DNA of 64,000 nucleotides from CAWDLX01 sp963753485 (GCA_963753485.1 CAVWCL010000014.1:87764-151763); one strand, 5' to 3'; shown: positions 45,789 through 55,092, counted from the stretch's first letter. Notes: generated from the sequence alone by a model not told the origin. Translations and numbers: made by a program.

Positions 45789-45914
45789 CCGCCGACGTGC
45801 TTTCCTCCGCGGAGGCGGCATCGTGACCGCCGACGTGCTTTCCTCCGCGGAGGCGGCATCGTGACCGCCGACGTGCTTTCCTCCGCGGAGGCGGCATCGT
45901 GACCGCCGACGTGC
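45749..45914 (+). repeat. 38-bp tandem repeat, four units plus 14 bp, each a mini-cistron
   Basis: Units at 45749-45786, 45787-45824, 45825-45862 and 45863-45900 are identical, and a 14-bp partial unit ends at 45914. Each holds the 12-bp palindrome CCTCCGCGGAGG, whose GGAGG is a Shine-Dalgarno 7 nt before a GTG at the unit boundary. That GTG overlaps a TGA (GTGA). The result is a chain: the glycosyltransferase stop, then 13-codon mini-ORFs starting at 45785, 45823 and 45861 (VTADVLSSAEAAS), then a 12-codon one from 45899 that ends in an ATGA overlap with the methyltransferase gene. Confidence 0.9.
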
Positions 45915-45933
45915 GGCCCACCCGGGTGGTGTC

Positions 45934-46695
45934 ATGACGACGCGCAGGCCGGCGGATCCGCCGCTCGCACCGCAGGCCCGGATGCGCTGGCGCGTGGTGC
46001 GGCCCATCGTGGCGCGGCTGGCACCGGCCAGCATCCTCGAGGTGGGGTGTGGCCTCGGCGGTGCTGGCGTCCGGCTGGCGCGGATGGCGCGGTACACGGC
46101 CGCCGAGCCCGACCAGGCGTGCTGGGCGATCGCCGAGCAGCGGATCGCACCACTGGGCGGCGACGTGATGCACGGCGACCACACCGCGATCCCGGTCGGG
46201 CGGGAATTCGACCTCGTCTGCGCGTTCGAGGTCCTGGAACACATCGAGGACGACGCAGCGGCACTCTCCGACTGGCTGCACCGGGTACGGCCGGGCGGAC
46301 ACCTGCTGCTCTCTGTGCCGGCCGGGCCGGAGCGGTTCGGGCCGGCCGACCAGCTCGTCGGCCACTACCGCCGGTACGCCGTCGACGGGTTGCGCGAGCA
46401 GCTCGCCGCCGCCGGCGGGGTCGATGTGGTCGTGCGCCACTACGGCTGGCCGCTGGGTTACCTGCTGGAGTCCGCCCGCAACGTGCTGGCCGGCCGCAAG
46501 CTGGACGCGGCGGCGACCGGTGCCCAGGAGCGGACCCACACCTCTGGCCGCACGTTCCAGCCGCGCACCAGCGTGACCGGTACGGTGATCCAGCTCGGGG
46601 TGGCCCCGTTTGCGGCCCTTCAGGAGCTTCGCCCCGGCGCCGGCCCCGGCCTGATCGCCCTCGCCCGCCGCCCCACCCCTGGCCCGTCGATCTAG
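45934..46695 (+). CDS. Class I SAM-dependent methyltransferase
   Basis: 253 residues. The SAM-binding motif is ILEVGCGLGGAGVRLA. VCAFEVLEHIEDDAAAL and RVRPGGHLLLSVPAGPERFGPADQLVGHYRRY are typical of methyltransferases acting on sugar- or lipid-linked substrates. It follows the GT4 gene through the reinitiation chain of the 38-bp repeats, so both may act on the same glycan. The stop codon lies in palindromic repeat copy C (Ser-Ile-TAG). Confidence 0.87.
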   Translation: MTTRRPADPPLAPQARMRWRVVRPIVARLAPASILEVGCGLGGAGVRLARMARYTAAEPDQACWAIAEQRIAPLGGDVMHGDHTAIPVGREFDLVCAFEVLEHIEDDAAALSDWLHRVRPGGHLLLSVPAGPERFGPADQLVGHYRRYAVDGLREQLAAAGGVDVVVRHYGWPLGYLLESARNVLAGRKLDAAATGAQERTHTSGRTFQPRTSVTGTVIQLGVAPFAALQELRPGAGPGLIALARRPTPGPSI

Positions 46696-46750
46696 GGCTT
46701 ATGCACGTGATTCGATCTCTAACCATGTGCATAAGCCCTAGATCGACGGG
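46683..46750. repeat. Palindromic repeat family 1, copy C
   Basis: 27-bp arms at 46683-46709 and 46724-46750 differ at a single pair. The 14-nt loop ATTCGATCTCTAAC has the same orientation as in copy A. The repeat fills the whole space between the convergent methyltransferase and flippase genes and contributes the methyltransferase stop. It abuts the flippase stop at 46751. Confidence 0.85.
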
Positions 46751-47719
46751 CTAGGAGGCGTGGGCGCGGCGGCGGGCCAGGTACTGCGTCGCCGCCATGC
46801 TCAGGTCGACCGCGGTGAGGATCGCCCGGGACAGCAGTGCGACCACGAGCGCGGCCGGGGCCGCGACGACCGCGGAGAGGGCGAGCGTGAGCGCCGCCTC
46901 CCGGACCCCGGCCCCGGCGGGCAGACCCACCGCGAGCTGGCCGAGGCTGTACGCCAGCGCGTACCCGCCGATGGCCACCGGCAGCGCGCGCAGCGGGGGG
47001 GCGCCCAGGCCGACGAGCAGGACCCAGGCCTGCAGACCCAGACAGACCCAGATCAGGGTCTGCAGGGCGGCCACCGCGCCCAGCCCGGCCCAGGACGGCG
47101 TGCGGGGCAGCGGCTCGCGGCGTACCAGGCGCAGCAGGCGGTTGAGCACCGGACCGAGCACCCGCGGATGCAGCCCGGTGAGGAAGAGCGGAACGATCAG
47201 TAGGATCCACCAGTAGTGCGGCAACGCTGAGCCGCCGGTCAGGGCGAGAGTCACCGCGGCGAGCGAGAGTCCGGAGGTGATCGTCACCGCGATCGCCAGC
47301 ACCCCCACGGTTACGTTGGTGCGCTTGGGAATGTTGTGCTCCCGGCTCAGCTCGATCTGGGTGACGATCGACCAGACCGAGCCGGGGACGTACTTGCCGA
47401 GCTGGCTCAGGTAGAAGATGCGGGCCGCGGCCGGCACGCTCAGCCGGTGCCCGAGATCGGCCATGAGGGTGCGCCAGACGAACAGCGCCACCACCATCGC
47501 CAGGTAGCCGGGGACGAACGCAGCCACCACCGCCCACGGCGAGAGCTGCCGCAGCGCCTGCGCGACCTGGCTCCAGTTGCCCACGATCGCCCAGACCGCG
47601 AAGCCGGCCAGGACCGTGATGAGCCCGGCGCGCAGCCAGCGCAGCCCGGCCCGGCGGCCGAGGGAGCCGCCGGTGGGGACGGGAGTCACATCCGCCGCCA
47701 GCTGGTCGCCGGCGCTCAA
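46751..47719 (-). CDS. Flippase-like polytopic protein (LPG synthase TM/UPF0104 family)
   Basis: 322 residues with about eight membrane spans. The family signature ARIFYLSQLGKYVPGSVWSIVTQ is followed by GVREAALTLALSAVV. These proteins are often partners of GT2 enzymes and may move lipid-linked sugars across the membrane; that role is inferred. The start is TTG at 47719, overlapping the GT2 stop (TTGA), which indicates translational coupling. Last gene of aceE-GT2-flippase. Confidence 0.82.
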   Translation of the reverse strand: MSAGDQLAADVTPVPTGGSLGRRAGLRWLRAGLITVLAGFAVWAIVGNWSQVAQALRQLSPWAVVAAFVPGYLAMVVALFVWRTLMADLGHRLSVPAAARIFYLSQLGKYVPGSVWSIVTQIELSREHNIPKRTNVTVGVLAIAVTITSGLSLAAVTLALTGGSALPHYWWILLIVPLFLTGLHPRVLGPVLNRLLRLVRREPLPRTPSWAGLGAVAALQTLIWVCLGLQAWVLLVGLGAPPLRALPVAIGGYALAYSLGQLAVGLPAGAGVREAALTLALSAVVAAPAALVVALLSRAILTAVDLSMAATQYLARRRAHAS

Positions 47720-48711
47720 TCCGATCGCGACCGGACGATGAGGTCGGCCAGCAGGGCCACCGAGGCGATGATGAGGCCGGTCACGATGAGCAGCATGGCA
47801 TTCGTGGTGATCCGGAACGAGTAGCGCACCACATCGACGATCGCCTTCACCGTGCCGACGCCGAACAGGAAGATCGCCAGCGGCATCAGTACCTTGATCG
47901 GGTTGAAGTACATCACCATCCGCAGGACCTGCAGGAGGTACCGGTAGGCGTCGCGGATGAAGTGGAACTTCGAGGTGCCGGCCCGCTTCCCGTACTCGAT
48001 CGGCAGGTACTCGACCTGGTGCTGGTTGGACAGGAACGACATGGTGATGGTGGTGACGCAACTGAACCCGGGCGGCAGCAGCCGCAGGTAGGGCAGCGAG
48101 ACGTCGCGCCGGAACGCCCGCAGGCCGGAGTTGAGGTCGGGGATCCGGGTGCCGGCCAGACCCTCGGCCACCTTGCGGATCGTCCACTTTGCCGGCACCC
48201 GCAGCAGCTTGAACGTGCCCTGCTCGCTGGTCCGGGCGCCGACGACCTGGTCGACGTGCGGCCGGTCGAGCAGGTGCTGGACGAACTCCGGGATCCGCTC
48301 GTTCGGGTAGGTCAGGTCGGCGTCGGTCCAGACCACGATGGCGCCCTTCGCCTCCATGGTGCCGATCCGGCGCGCGGTGCCGGAGCCGCCGTTGCGCTGG
48401 AAGGCGAGCAGCCGCATGCGGGGGAAGCGTCGCTGCGCCTCGTGCAGCACGGCGAGCGTGCCGTCGGTCGACTTGTCGTCGATGACGAGCAGCTCGTAGC
48501 TGAACAGGCTGGCGTCCATGGCCGCGGTGATGCGCTCCAGCTCGGCCAGTACGTGGGTTTGCTCGTTGTAGCAGGGCAGCACGACCGTGACGTCGAGCCG
48601 TCCGGGTCCGGGATCGGTGCGCACAGCCGCGGAGCCGCCGGCGGAGACCCGAGCGGCGGCGGCATCGCGCGGGTCGTCCTCGCGCGGATGAGCGACGGTG
48701 TCGAAGCTCAT
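47716..48711 (-). CDS. GT2 glycosyltransferase, polyprenyl-phosphate sugar transferase type
   Basis: 331 residues. A GT-A domain has VTVVLPCYNEQTHV, LLVIDDKSTDGT and the DxD-type VVWTDADLTYP. Two C-terminal membrane spans follow (MPLAIFLFGVGTVKAIVDVV and MLLIVTGLIIASVALLADLI). This is the layout of dolichyl/polyprenyl-phosphate mannose or glucose synthases. The ATG is only 2 nt after the aceE stop, and the gene is coupled to the flippase downstream. Confidence 0.88.
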   Translation of the reverse strand: MSFDTVAHPREDDPRDAAAARVSAGGSAAVRTDPGPGRLDVTVVLPCYNEQTHVLAELERITAAMDASLFSYELLVIDDKSTDGTLAVLHEAQRRFPRMRLLAFQRNGGSGTARRIGTMEAKGAIVVWTDADLTYPNERIPEFVQHLLDRPHVDQVVGARTSEQGTFKLLRVPAKWTIRKVAEGLAGTRIPDLNSGLRAFRRDVSLPYLRLLPPGFSCVTTITMSFLSNQHQVEYLPIEYGKRAGTSKFHFIRDAYRYLLQVLRMVMYFNPIKVLMPLAIFLFGVGTVKAIVDVVRYSFRITTNAMLLIVTGLIIASVALLADLIVRSRSD

Positions 48712-48713
48712 AC

Positions 48714-51485
48714 TCAGGTCTCGCCGCCGGTCTCACCCACCGGCGCGGCGGTCACGTCGTCGATGGCGTACATCTTCGCCGCTTGCGCTACGACCCGCGA
48801 GTCCACCACCCCGGCGAGGGCGAGCTGGCGCAGGCTGGCGACCGCGATGGTCTCGGCGTCGACATGGAAGTGCCGGCGAAGGGCGTGGCGGGTGTCCGAC
48901 ATGCCGAAGCCGTCGGTGCCCAGCGAGGTGTACGGGCCCGGTATCCAGCGGGAGACGAGGTCGGGCACTGCCCGCATGAAGTCCGAGACCGCGATGACCG
49001 GCACCTCAGGGTCGGGCAGGACCCGGCTCAGGTACGGCACCCGGGGCTCGGCGTCGGGGTGCAGCAGGTTCCACTCGTCACACTCGACCGCCTCCCGGCG
49101 CAGCTCGGTCCAGGAGGTGGCCGACCAGACGTCGGCCGCCACGCCCCACTCCTGGGCCAGCAGCTGCTGGGCCTTGAGCGCCCACTGCATGCCGGTGCCG
49201 GCGGCGAGGATGTTCACCCGGGGCGGCGCCTGCGTGGACTGCGTGGCGTCGCTCGGGACGGGCGGTGCGGACGCGTACCGGTAGAGGCCCTGCAGGAGTC
49301 CAGCCACGTCGAGGCCGGCCGGTTCGGCCGGCTGATGGATCGGTTCATTGTAGACAGTGAGGTAGTAGAAGATGTTCTCCGGGTGCTCGCCGAGCATCCG
49401 GTGCAGGGCGTTCTCGGTGATGTACGCCAGCTCGTAGGCGAAGGCGGCGTCGTAGGCGACCACGGCCGGGTTGGTCGCGGCGAGCAGCAGCGAGTGGCCG
49501 TCCTCATGCTGCAGCCCCTCCCCGTTGAGCGTGGTCCGCCCGGCGGTGGCGCCGAGCAGGAAGCCGCGGGCCATCTGGTCGGCGGCCGCCCACAGGCCGT
49601 CGCCGGTGCGCTGGAAGCCGAACATCGAGTAGAAGATGTACACCGGGATCATCGGTTCGCCGTGGGTGGCGTAGGACGTGCCGGCGGCGGTGAACGAGGC
49701 GACCGAGCCGGCCTCGTTGATGCCCTCGTGCAGGATCTGCCCGGTCTTCGACTCGCGGTAGGAGAGGAACAGCTCCCGGTCCACCGGCGTGTACTGCTGG
49801 CCATGCGGCGAGTAGATCTTCGCCGTCGGGAAGAGCGAGTCCATGCCGAAGGTGCGGGCCTCGTCCGGGATGATCGGCACCCACCGGCGGCCGATACTCG
49901 GGTCCTTCATGAGGTCCTTGAGCAACCGCACGAAAGCCATCGTGGTGGCCACCTTCTGCTTGCCCGAGCCGCGCTTCAGGTCGCCGTACGCCGATGCCGG
50001 TGGCAGTGGGACCGGGGCGTGGTCGGTGTGCCGCGACGGCAGGCAACCGCCGAGGATCCGGCGACGCTCCATCATGTACTGCATCTCGTCGGAGTCGGCG
50101 GCCGGCCGGTAGTACGGCGGCTGGTACGGGTCCTCTTCCAAGGCTGCGTCGGGGATGTCGAGGTAGAGCCGGTCCCGGAACGCCTTGAGGTCGGCGAGGG
50201 TGAGCTTCTTCATCTGGTGGGTGGCGTTGCGCGCCTCGAAGCTCGACCCGAGCGTCCAACCCTTGATCGTCTTGGCCAGGATCACCGTCGGCTGTCCGGT
50301 GTGCTCGGTCGCCGCCTTGTACGCGGCGTACAGCTTGCGGTAGTCGTGCCCGCCCCGCTTGAGGTTCCAGATCTCGTCGTCGGTGAGCCCCTCCACCATC
50401 TTGCGGGTGCGCGCGTCCCGGCCGAAAAAGTGCTCGCGCACGTAGGCGCCGGACTCCGCCTTGTACGTCTGGTAGTCGCCGTCCGGGGTGATGTTCATGA
50501 GGTTCACCAGGGCGCCGTCGGTGTCGGCGGCGAGCAGCGGGTCCCACTCCCGGCCCCAGATCACCTTGATCACGTTCCAGCCGGCCCCGCGGAAGAACGC
50601 CTCCAGTTGCTGGATCACCTTGCCGTTGCCGCGCACCGGCCCGTCGAGTCGCTGCAGGTTACAGTTGATCACGAACGTGAGGTTGTCCAGCTCCTCCCGG
50701 GCGGCGAGCCCGAGCGCACTGATCGACTCCGGCTCGTCCATCTCGCCGTCGCCCAGGAACGCCCACACCCGCTGCTCGCTGGTGTCCTTGATGCCGCGGT
50801 GCTGCAGGTACCGGTTGAACCGGGCCTGGTAGATCGCGTTGATCCCGCCCAGCCCCATGGAGACGGTCGGGAACTCCCAGAAGTCGGGCATCAGCCGCGG
50901 GTGCGGGTACGAGGGCAGCGACCCGCCCTTGCCGGCGTGCGACAGCTCCTGGCGGAACCCGTCCAGGTGACCCTCGGTCAGCCGGCCCTCCACGTACGCC
51001 CGGGCGTACATGCCGGGCGACGCGTGTCCCTGGTAGAAGATGTGGTCGCCACCGCCCGGGTGGTCCTTGCCCCGGAAGAAGTGGTTGAACCCCACCTCGT
51101 AGAGGCTGGCCGAGCTCGCGTAGGTGGAGATGTGGCCGCCGGCGCCGATGCCGGGCCGTTGCGCCCGGTGCACCATGATCGCCGCGTTCCACCGGATGTA
51201 GGCCCGGATGCGCCGCTCGACGTACTCATCACCGGGGAACCACGGCTCGCGCTCCGGCGGGATGGTGTTGATGTAGTCGGTGGTGGTCAGCGGCGGCACG
51301 CCCACCTGACGCTCGCGGGCCCGCTCCAGGAGCCGCAGCATGACGTAACGGGCCCGCTGGCGGCCCCGCTCGTCGATCACACCGTCCAGCGAGTCGATCC
51401 ACTCCAGGGTCTCCTCGGGGTCGATGTCGGGCAGCTGGCTCGGCAGACCATCGCTGATCACCGGGCGCTTGCGTTCGGTGGCCAC
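48714..51485 (-). CDS. aceE: Pyruvate dehydrogenase E1 component, homodimeric type
   Basis: 923 residues, full length for AceE. The ThDP/Mg motif is in AFLGDGEMDEPESISALG and INCNLQRLDGPVRGNGK. The second half has NEAGSVASFTAAGTSYATHGEPMIPVYIFYSMFGFQRTG. It decarboxylates pyruvate and acetylates the lipoyl group of E2. Divergence from the DUF3052/ahpE side recalls the Mycobacterium order around Rv2238c-Rv2241. The stop is followed after 2 nt by the GT2 gene. Confidence 0.96.
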   Translation of the reverse strand: MATERKRPVISDGLPSQLPDIDPEETLEWIDSLDGVIDERGRQRARYVMLRLLERARERQVGVPPLTTTDYINTIPPEREPWFPGDEYVERRIRAYIRWNAAIMVHRAQRPGIGAGGHISTYASSASLYEVGFNHFFRGKDHPGGGDHIFYQGHASPGMYARAYVEGRLTEGHLDGFRQELSHAGKGGSLPSYPHPRLMPDFWEFPTVSMGLGGINAIYQARFNRYLQHRGIKDTSEQRVWAFLGDGEMDEPESISALGLAAREELDNLTFVINCNLQRLDGPVRGNGKVIQQLEAFFRGAGWNVIKVIWGREWDPLLAADTDGALVNLMNITPDGDYQTYKAESGAYVREHFFGRDARTRKMVEGLTDDEIWNLKRGGHDYRKLYAAYKAATEHTGQPTVILAKTIKGWTLGSSFEARNATHQMKKLTLADLKAFRDRLYLDIPDAALEEDPYQPPYYRPAADSDEMQYMMERRRILGGCLPSRHTDHAPVPLPPASAYGDLKRGSGKQKVATTMAFVRLLKDLMKDPSIGRRWVPIIPDEARTFGMDSLFPTAKIYSPHGQQYTPVDRELFLSYRESKTGQILHEGINEAGSVASFTAAGTSYATHGEPMIPVYIFYSMFGFQRTGDGLWAAADQMARGFLLGATAGRTTLNGEGLQHEDGHSLLLAATNPAVVAYDAAFAYELAYITENALHRMLGEHPENIFYYLTVYNEPIHQPAEPAGLDVAGLLQGLYRYASAPPVPSDATQSTQAPPRVNILAAGTGMQWALKAQQLLAQEWGVAADVWSATSWTELRREAVECDEWNLLHPDAEPRVPYLSRVLPDPEVPVIAVSDFMRAVPDLVSRWIPGPYTSLGTDGFGMSDTRHALRRHFHVDAETIAVASLRQLALAGVVDSRVVAQAAKMYAIDDVTAAPVGETGGET

Positions 51486-51629
51486 AGGCGTTCCTCACGG
51501 GGAGACTCCGGGCTGGCGGAGTGCGTTTCGGCGGGTTTTCTCGCTTGCCATCCTGCCTCGCGCGAGCCCCGAGCGTCACGCCAACCTGGTGCCAACGCGG
51601 CCGGCGCCACCTACTCGCCAGTAGCGAGT

Positions 51630-51683
51630 GTTAGCAAGGGCACCCCCTTAACGCTTTCAGTTGTAGAGGGTGCCCCTCCTAAC
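51630..51683. repeat. Palindromic repeat family 2, copy B
   Basis: GTTAGCAAGGGCACCC (51630-51645) faces GGGTGCCCCTCCTAAC (51668-51683), two mismatches, with a 22-nt loop (TTAACGCTTTCAGTTGTAGA core) close to that of copy A. Here it sits between divergent gene starts, about 145 bp upstream of aceE and 63 bp upstream of yjbQ, so termination is not its only possible role. Confidence 0.8.
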
Positions 51684-51745
51684 GCCCGGACCGGCCCGGC
51701 CCGGCACGGACCGGCCGCCCGCCGACGGGTGGCAGACTGCGTGCC

Positions 51746-52150
51746 GTGGAGAGCGAGCTCATCACGGTACGCAGCGGTACCCGGCCAGCCGTGGTCGACA
51801 TCACTGCGCAGGCCGTCGACTTCGTCCGGGGGCGGGGCGATGGACTCCTGAACGTCTTCGTTCCACATGCGACGGCTGGGCTGGCGATCATCGAGACCGG
51901 CTCGGGGACGGACCAGGACCTGCTGCGCGCGCTGGATGATCTGCTGCCGGCCGATGGCCGGTGGCGGCATCGGCACGGTTCGGCCGGGCATGGCCGCGAC
52001 CACGTACTGCCGGCCCTCGTCGCCCCCGACATCACCATGCCGGTGCTGGCCGGGCGGATCGCGCTCGGCACCTGGCAGTCCATCTGCCTGGTCGACCCCA
52101 ACGGGGACAATCCGGAGCGTCAGGTCCGGTTCTCGTTCCTGGCCAGCTGA
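51746..52150 (+). CDS. YjbQ/UPF0047 family protein
   Basis: 134 residues of the UPF0047 beta-barrel family. Conserved FVPHATAGLAIIETG and GNPD-like DPNGDNPERQVRFSF at the C-terminus, with histidines in HRHGSAGHGRDHVLPAL. E. coli YjbQ has weak thiamine-phosphate synthase activity; the physiological role is unclear. Start GTG 51746. Confidence 0.88.
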   Translation: MESELITVRSGTRPAVVDITAQAVDFVRGRGDGLLNVFVPHATAGLAIIETGSGTDQDLLRALDDLLPADGRWRHRHGSAGHGRDHVLPALVAPDITMPVLAGRIALGTWQSICLVDPNGDNPERQVRFSFLAS

Positions 52151-52243
52151 GCGCCGCGCGACAAGACAACCAGTTGAGCTGGCGGTACCGGGTGGGGAGC
52201 GAGCGCCGGAAGGTGGTCGCGAGCTGGCCGCGATAATGGGCTG

Positions 52244-54544
52244 GTGACCACCCCCCAGGAGCTCGACGAACGGTTCCGCTCAGCGGTCGGCGGCCTGCTC
52301 GGGCCGGCGATCGGCCAGCCGGGCCGCGACGAGTCGGCTCCGCTTCGCGCCGGCACCCAGCTCACCGGGGCGCTCGCGCTCGAGCTTTTCGACGCCCAGC
52401 TCGCCAGCCGCCACCTCGATCTGGCCGCCCGCTGGCTGCGCAGCTTCGGCGAAGGCTTCTACACCATCGGCTCGGCCGGCCACGAGGGCAATGCGGCTGT
52501 CGCGGCGGCGACCCGGCCCACCGATCCCGCGCTGCTGCATTACCGCTCGGGCGGGTTCTACTGCGCCCGGGCGGCGCAGGCCGGCCGGGACGACGCGGTC
52601 CGCGACGTGCTGCGGGGCATCGCCGCCGCGGCCACTGAGCCGATCGCCGGCGGCCGGCACAAGGTGTTCGGCCATCCCGACCTGGCCGTGATCCCGACCA
52701 CCTCCACCATCGCCTCGCACCTGCCCCGCGCGGTCGGCCTGGCCTACGCGCTCGAGCGGGTCCGTGGCGGGCGCGGGGCGAGCCCGACCCCGGTGCGTAC
52801 CGCGGCCCGGCGTACCGGTGCGGCCGGGACGCCCTGGCCGGAGGACGCCATCGTGGTCTGCTCCTTCGGCGACGCGTCGGTCAACCATGCGGTGGCGCAG
52901 GCGGCCTTCAACACGGCCGGCTGGTTCGACCACACCAGCGCCGCCGTGCCGATCCTGTTCGTCTGCGAGGACAACGGGCTCGGCATCAGCGTGCCCTCAC
53001 CCGAGGGCTGGGTGGAGTCGGCCCTGCGGTGGCGGCCGGGCCTGCGCTACACCGAGGCCGACGGCTGCGACCTGGTGGCCACCTACGACGCGGCCGCCGA
53101 TGCGGCCCAGTGGGTACGCCGCGAGCGCCGGCCGGCCGTCCTGCACCTGCGGATGGTCCGGTTCATGGGCCACGCCGGCGCCGACGCCGAGGTGGGCTAC
53201 CGCAGCGCCGGCGAGATCGCGGCCGACCTGAACCGGGACCCGCTGGTCACCACGGCGCGGTATCTGGTCGAGGCCGGCCTGCTCACCACCGACGACGTGC
53301 TGGGCCGCTACGACGAGGTGGGCTGGCAGGTCCGGCGGGTGGCCGAGGAGGTCATCGCCGAGCCGAAGCTGGCCAGCGCGGCCGAGGTGACGGCCCCGCT
53401 CGCGCCCCGACGCCCGGTGCGGGTGGCCAGGGCGGTCGGCGAGGTGGCCGATGTGGCCTCCGGCCGCAGCCAGGCCGCCCGGGCCGACGCGTTCGGCGGC
53501 AAGCTGCCGGAGAAGGCCGGGCCGCTCACCCTGGCCCAGACGATCAACGCGACCCTCACCGACGCCCTGCTCACCAACCCGTCGGTCGTGCTCTTCGGCG
53601 AGGACGTCGCCGCCAAGGGCGGCGTGTACGGGGTGACGAAGGGGCTGCGGGACCGCTTCGGCGCAGAGCGGGTCTTCGACACCATTCTCGACGAGACGTC
53701 GATCCTCGGACTGGCCCTCGGCGCCGGGCTGGCCGGCCTGGTGCCACTGCCGGAGATCCAGTACCTGGCGTACCTACACAACGCCGAGGACCAGCTGCGC
53801 GGTGAGGCCGCCTCGATGCAGTTCTTCTCCGCCGGCGCATTCCGGAACCCGATGGTGCTGCGGGTGGCCGGCCTCGCGTACCAGGAAGGCTTTGGCGGTC
53901 ATTTCCACAATGACAACTCGGTCGCGGTGCTGCGCGACATCCCGGGCCTGGTGCTCGCGGTGCCATCGTGCGCGGCCGAGGCGGCGCCGATGCTGCGCAC
54001 CTGCCTGGCCGCGGCCGAGGTGGACGGCAGCGTCTGCGTCTACCTGGAGCCGATCGCGCTCTACCACGCGCGCGACCTCTACGCCGAGGGCGACAACGGC
54101 TGGCTCGCCACCTACCCGGCCCCGGCCGAGTGGTCCCGCGAGCACGTGACGCTCGGCCGCGCCCGCACGTACGGCAACGGCGAGCACCTGACCATCATCA
54201 CGTTCGGCAACGGAGTCCGGATGTCGCTGCGGGTGGCCGGCCGGCTGGCCGACCGGGGGATCGGCGCCCGGGTGGTGGACCTGCGCTGGCTCGCCCCGCT
54301 GCCGGTCGCCGACATCGTCCGCGAGGCTGGCCTGACCGGCCGGGTGCTCGTGGTCGACGAGACCCGCCGCAGCGGCGGCGTCGGCGAAGGCGTCCTCGCC
54401 ACGCTCATCAATGCCGGGTACGTGGGCGCGGTGCGCCGGGTAGCCTCGGCCGACTCGTACCTTCCGCTCGGCGCGGCCGCCAACCACCTGCTCGTCTCCG
54501 AGCAGGCGATCGAGGAGGGTGCCCGCTCCCTTCTCGGCACCTGA
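52244..54544 (+). CDS. Branched-chain 2-oxoacid dehydrogenase E1, alpha-beta fusion
   Basis: 766 residues. The alpha part (about 1-385) has SAGHEGNAAVA, the ThDP motif CSFGDASVNHAVAQAAFNTAG and VCEDNGLGISVPSPEG. The beta part (about 430-766) has LFGEDVAAKGGVYGVTKGL, DETSILGLALGAGL and EIQYLAYLHNAEDQL. Alpha and beta are normally separate chains of 350-400 and about 330 residues. It decarboxylates branched 2-oxoacids to acyl donors for E2. No E2 or E3 gene lies nearby. Products could prime branched fatty acids through FabH. Start GTG 52244. Confidence 0.9.
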   Translation: MTTPQELDERFRSAVGGLLGPAIGQPGRDESAPLRAGTQLTGALALELFDAQLASRHLDLAARWLRSFGEGFYTIGSAGHEGNAAVAAATRPTDPALLHYRSGGFYCARAAQAGRDDAVRDVLRGIAAAATEPIAGGRHKVFGHPDLAVIPTTSTIASHLPRAVGLAYALERVRGGRGASPTPVRTAARRTGAAGTPWPEDAIVVCSFGDASVNHAVAQAAFNTAGWFDHTSAAVPILFVCEDNGLGISVPSPEGWVESALRWRPGLRYTEADGCDLVATYDAAADAAQWVRRERRPAVLHLRMVRFMGHAGADAEVGYRSAGEIAADLNRDPLVTTARYLVEAGLLTTDDVLGRYDEVGWQVRRVAEEVIAEPKLASAAEVTAPLAPRRPVRVARAVGEVADVASGRSQAARADAFGGKLPEKAGPLTLAQTINATLTDALLTNPSVVLFGEDVAAKGGVYGVTKGLRDRFGAERVFDTILDETSILGLALGAGLAGLVPLPEIQYLAYLHNAEDQLRGEAASMQFFSAGAFRNPMVLRVAGLAYQEGFGGHFHNDNSVAVLRDIPGLVLAVPSCAAEAAPMLRTCLAAAEVDGSVCVYLEPIALYHARDLYAEGDNGWLATYPAPAEWSREHVTLGRARTYGNGEHLTIITFGNGVRMSLRVAGRLADRGIGARVVDLRWLAPLPVADIVREAGLTGRVLVVDETRRSGGVGEGVLATLINAGYVGAVRRVASADSYLPLGAAANHLLVSEQAIEEGARSLLGT

Positions 54545-54657
54545 GGCCGTATCTTCACAGGTAGCCGGTGTGCCGCTTGCGCCCGGCGCCTGGAATGTGT
54601 GGACTACGCGCAAAGCCCGGACGGCGGGTGGCGGCGAAGGCGAGGAGGGAGTCAACC

Positions 54658-55092
54658 GTGAGCGCGACCGCGGGCCAGGCCGACGGCGTACGTAGCCTGG
54701 CGGACCGGCTCGGGATCGAACCCGGCACGGTCATCATGGAGATCGGCTTCGATGATGACGTCGATGCCGAGCTGCGTGAGCTGCTGCTGGAGCGCGTCGG
54801 CGAGTTCGTCGACGAGGACACCGACGAGGTGGTCGACACCGTGCTGCTCTGGTGGCGCGAGGGTGACGGAGACCTGGTGGACACCCTGGTCGACGCGTTG
54901 AGCCCGCTCGCCGACAACGGGGTCGTGTGGCTGTTGACGCCGAAAGCCGGGCGTGCCGGCCACGTCGAGCCGAGCGAGATCACTGAATCCGCGCCGACCG
55001 CCGGCCTGCAGCAGACATCCACCATGAGCGTGGGCAAGGACTGGAGCGGAGCTCGCCTGGTCGCGCCGCGGGCGGCCCAGAAGAAGCGCTGA
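54658..55092 (+). CDS. DUF3052 family protein
   Basis: 144 residues. Acidic core VIMEIGFDDDVDAELRELLLER and DEVVDTVLLWWREGDGDLVDTLVDAL, with a C-terminal MSVGKDWSGARLVAPR, all typical of DUF3052. GTG 54658 has GAGGAGGGAG upstream. It lies next to ahpE, as in mycobacteria. The fold resembles a swapped-Rossmann/reductase-accessory protein, but the function is unknown. Confidence 0.88.
   Translation: MSATAGQADGVRSLADRLGIEPGTVIMEIGFDDDVDAELRELLLERVGEFVDEDTDEVVDTVLLWWREGDGDLVDTLVDALSPLADNGVVWLLTPKAGRAGHVEPSEITESAPTAGLQQTSTMSVGKDWSGARLVAPRAAQKKR

Noticed and set aside
45749..45914. CRISPR array
   Set aside because: Units are directly contiguous with no spacers, and no cas genes are nearby; a simple tandem repeat with translational signals.
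48783..51851. 1,022-codon open frame on the plus strand opposite aceE
   Set aside because: It mirrors the strongly conserved aceE on the other strand. Its composition is Val/Gly/Arg-rich without any motif, a by-product of GC3-rich codons.
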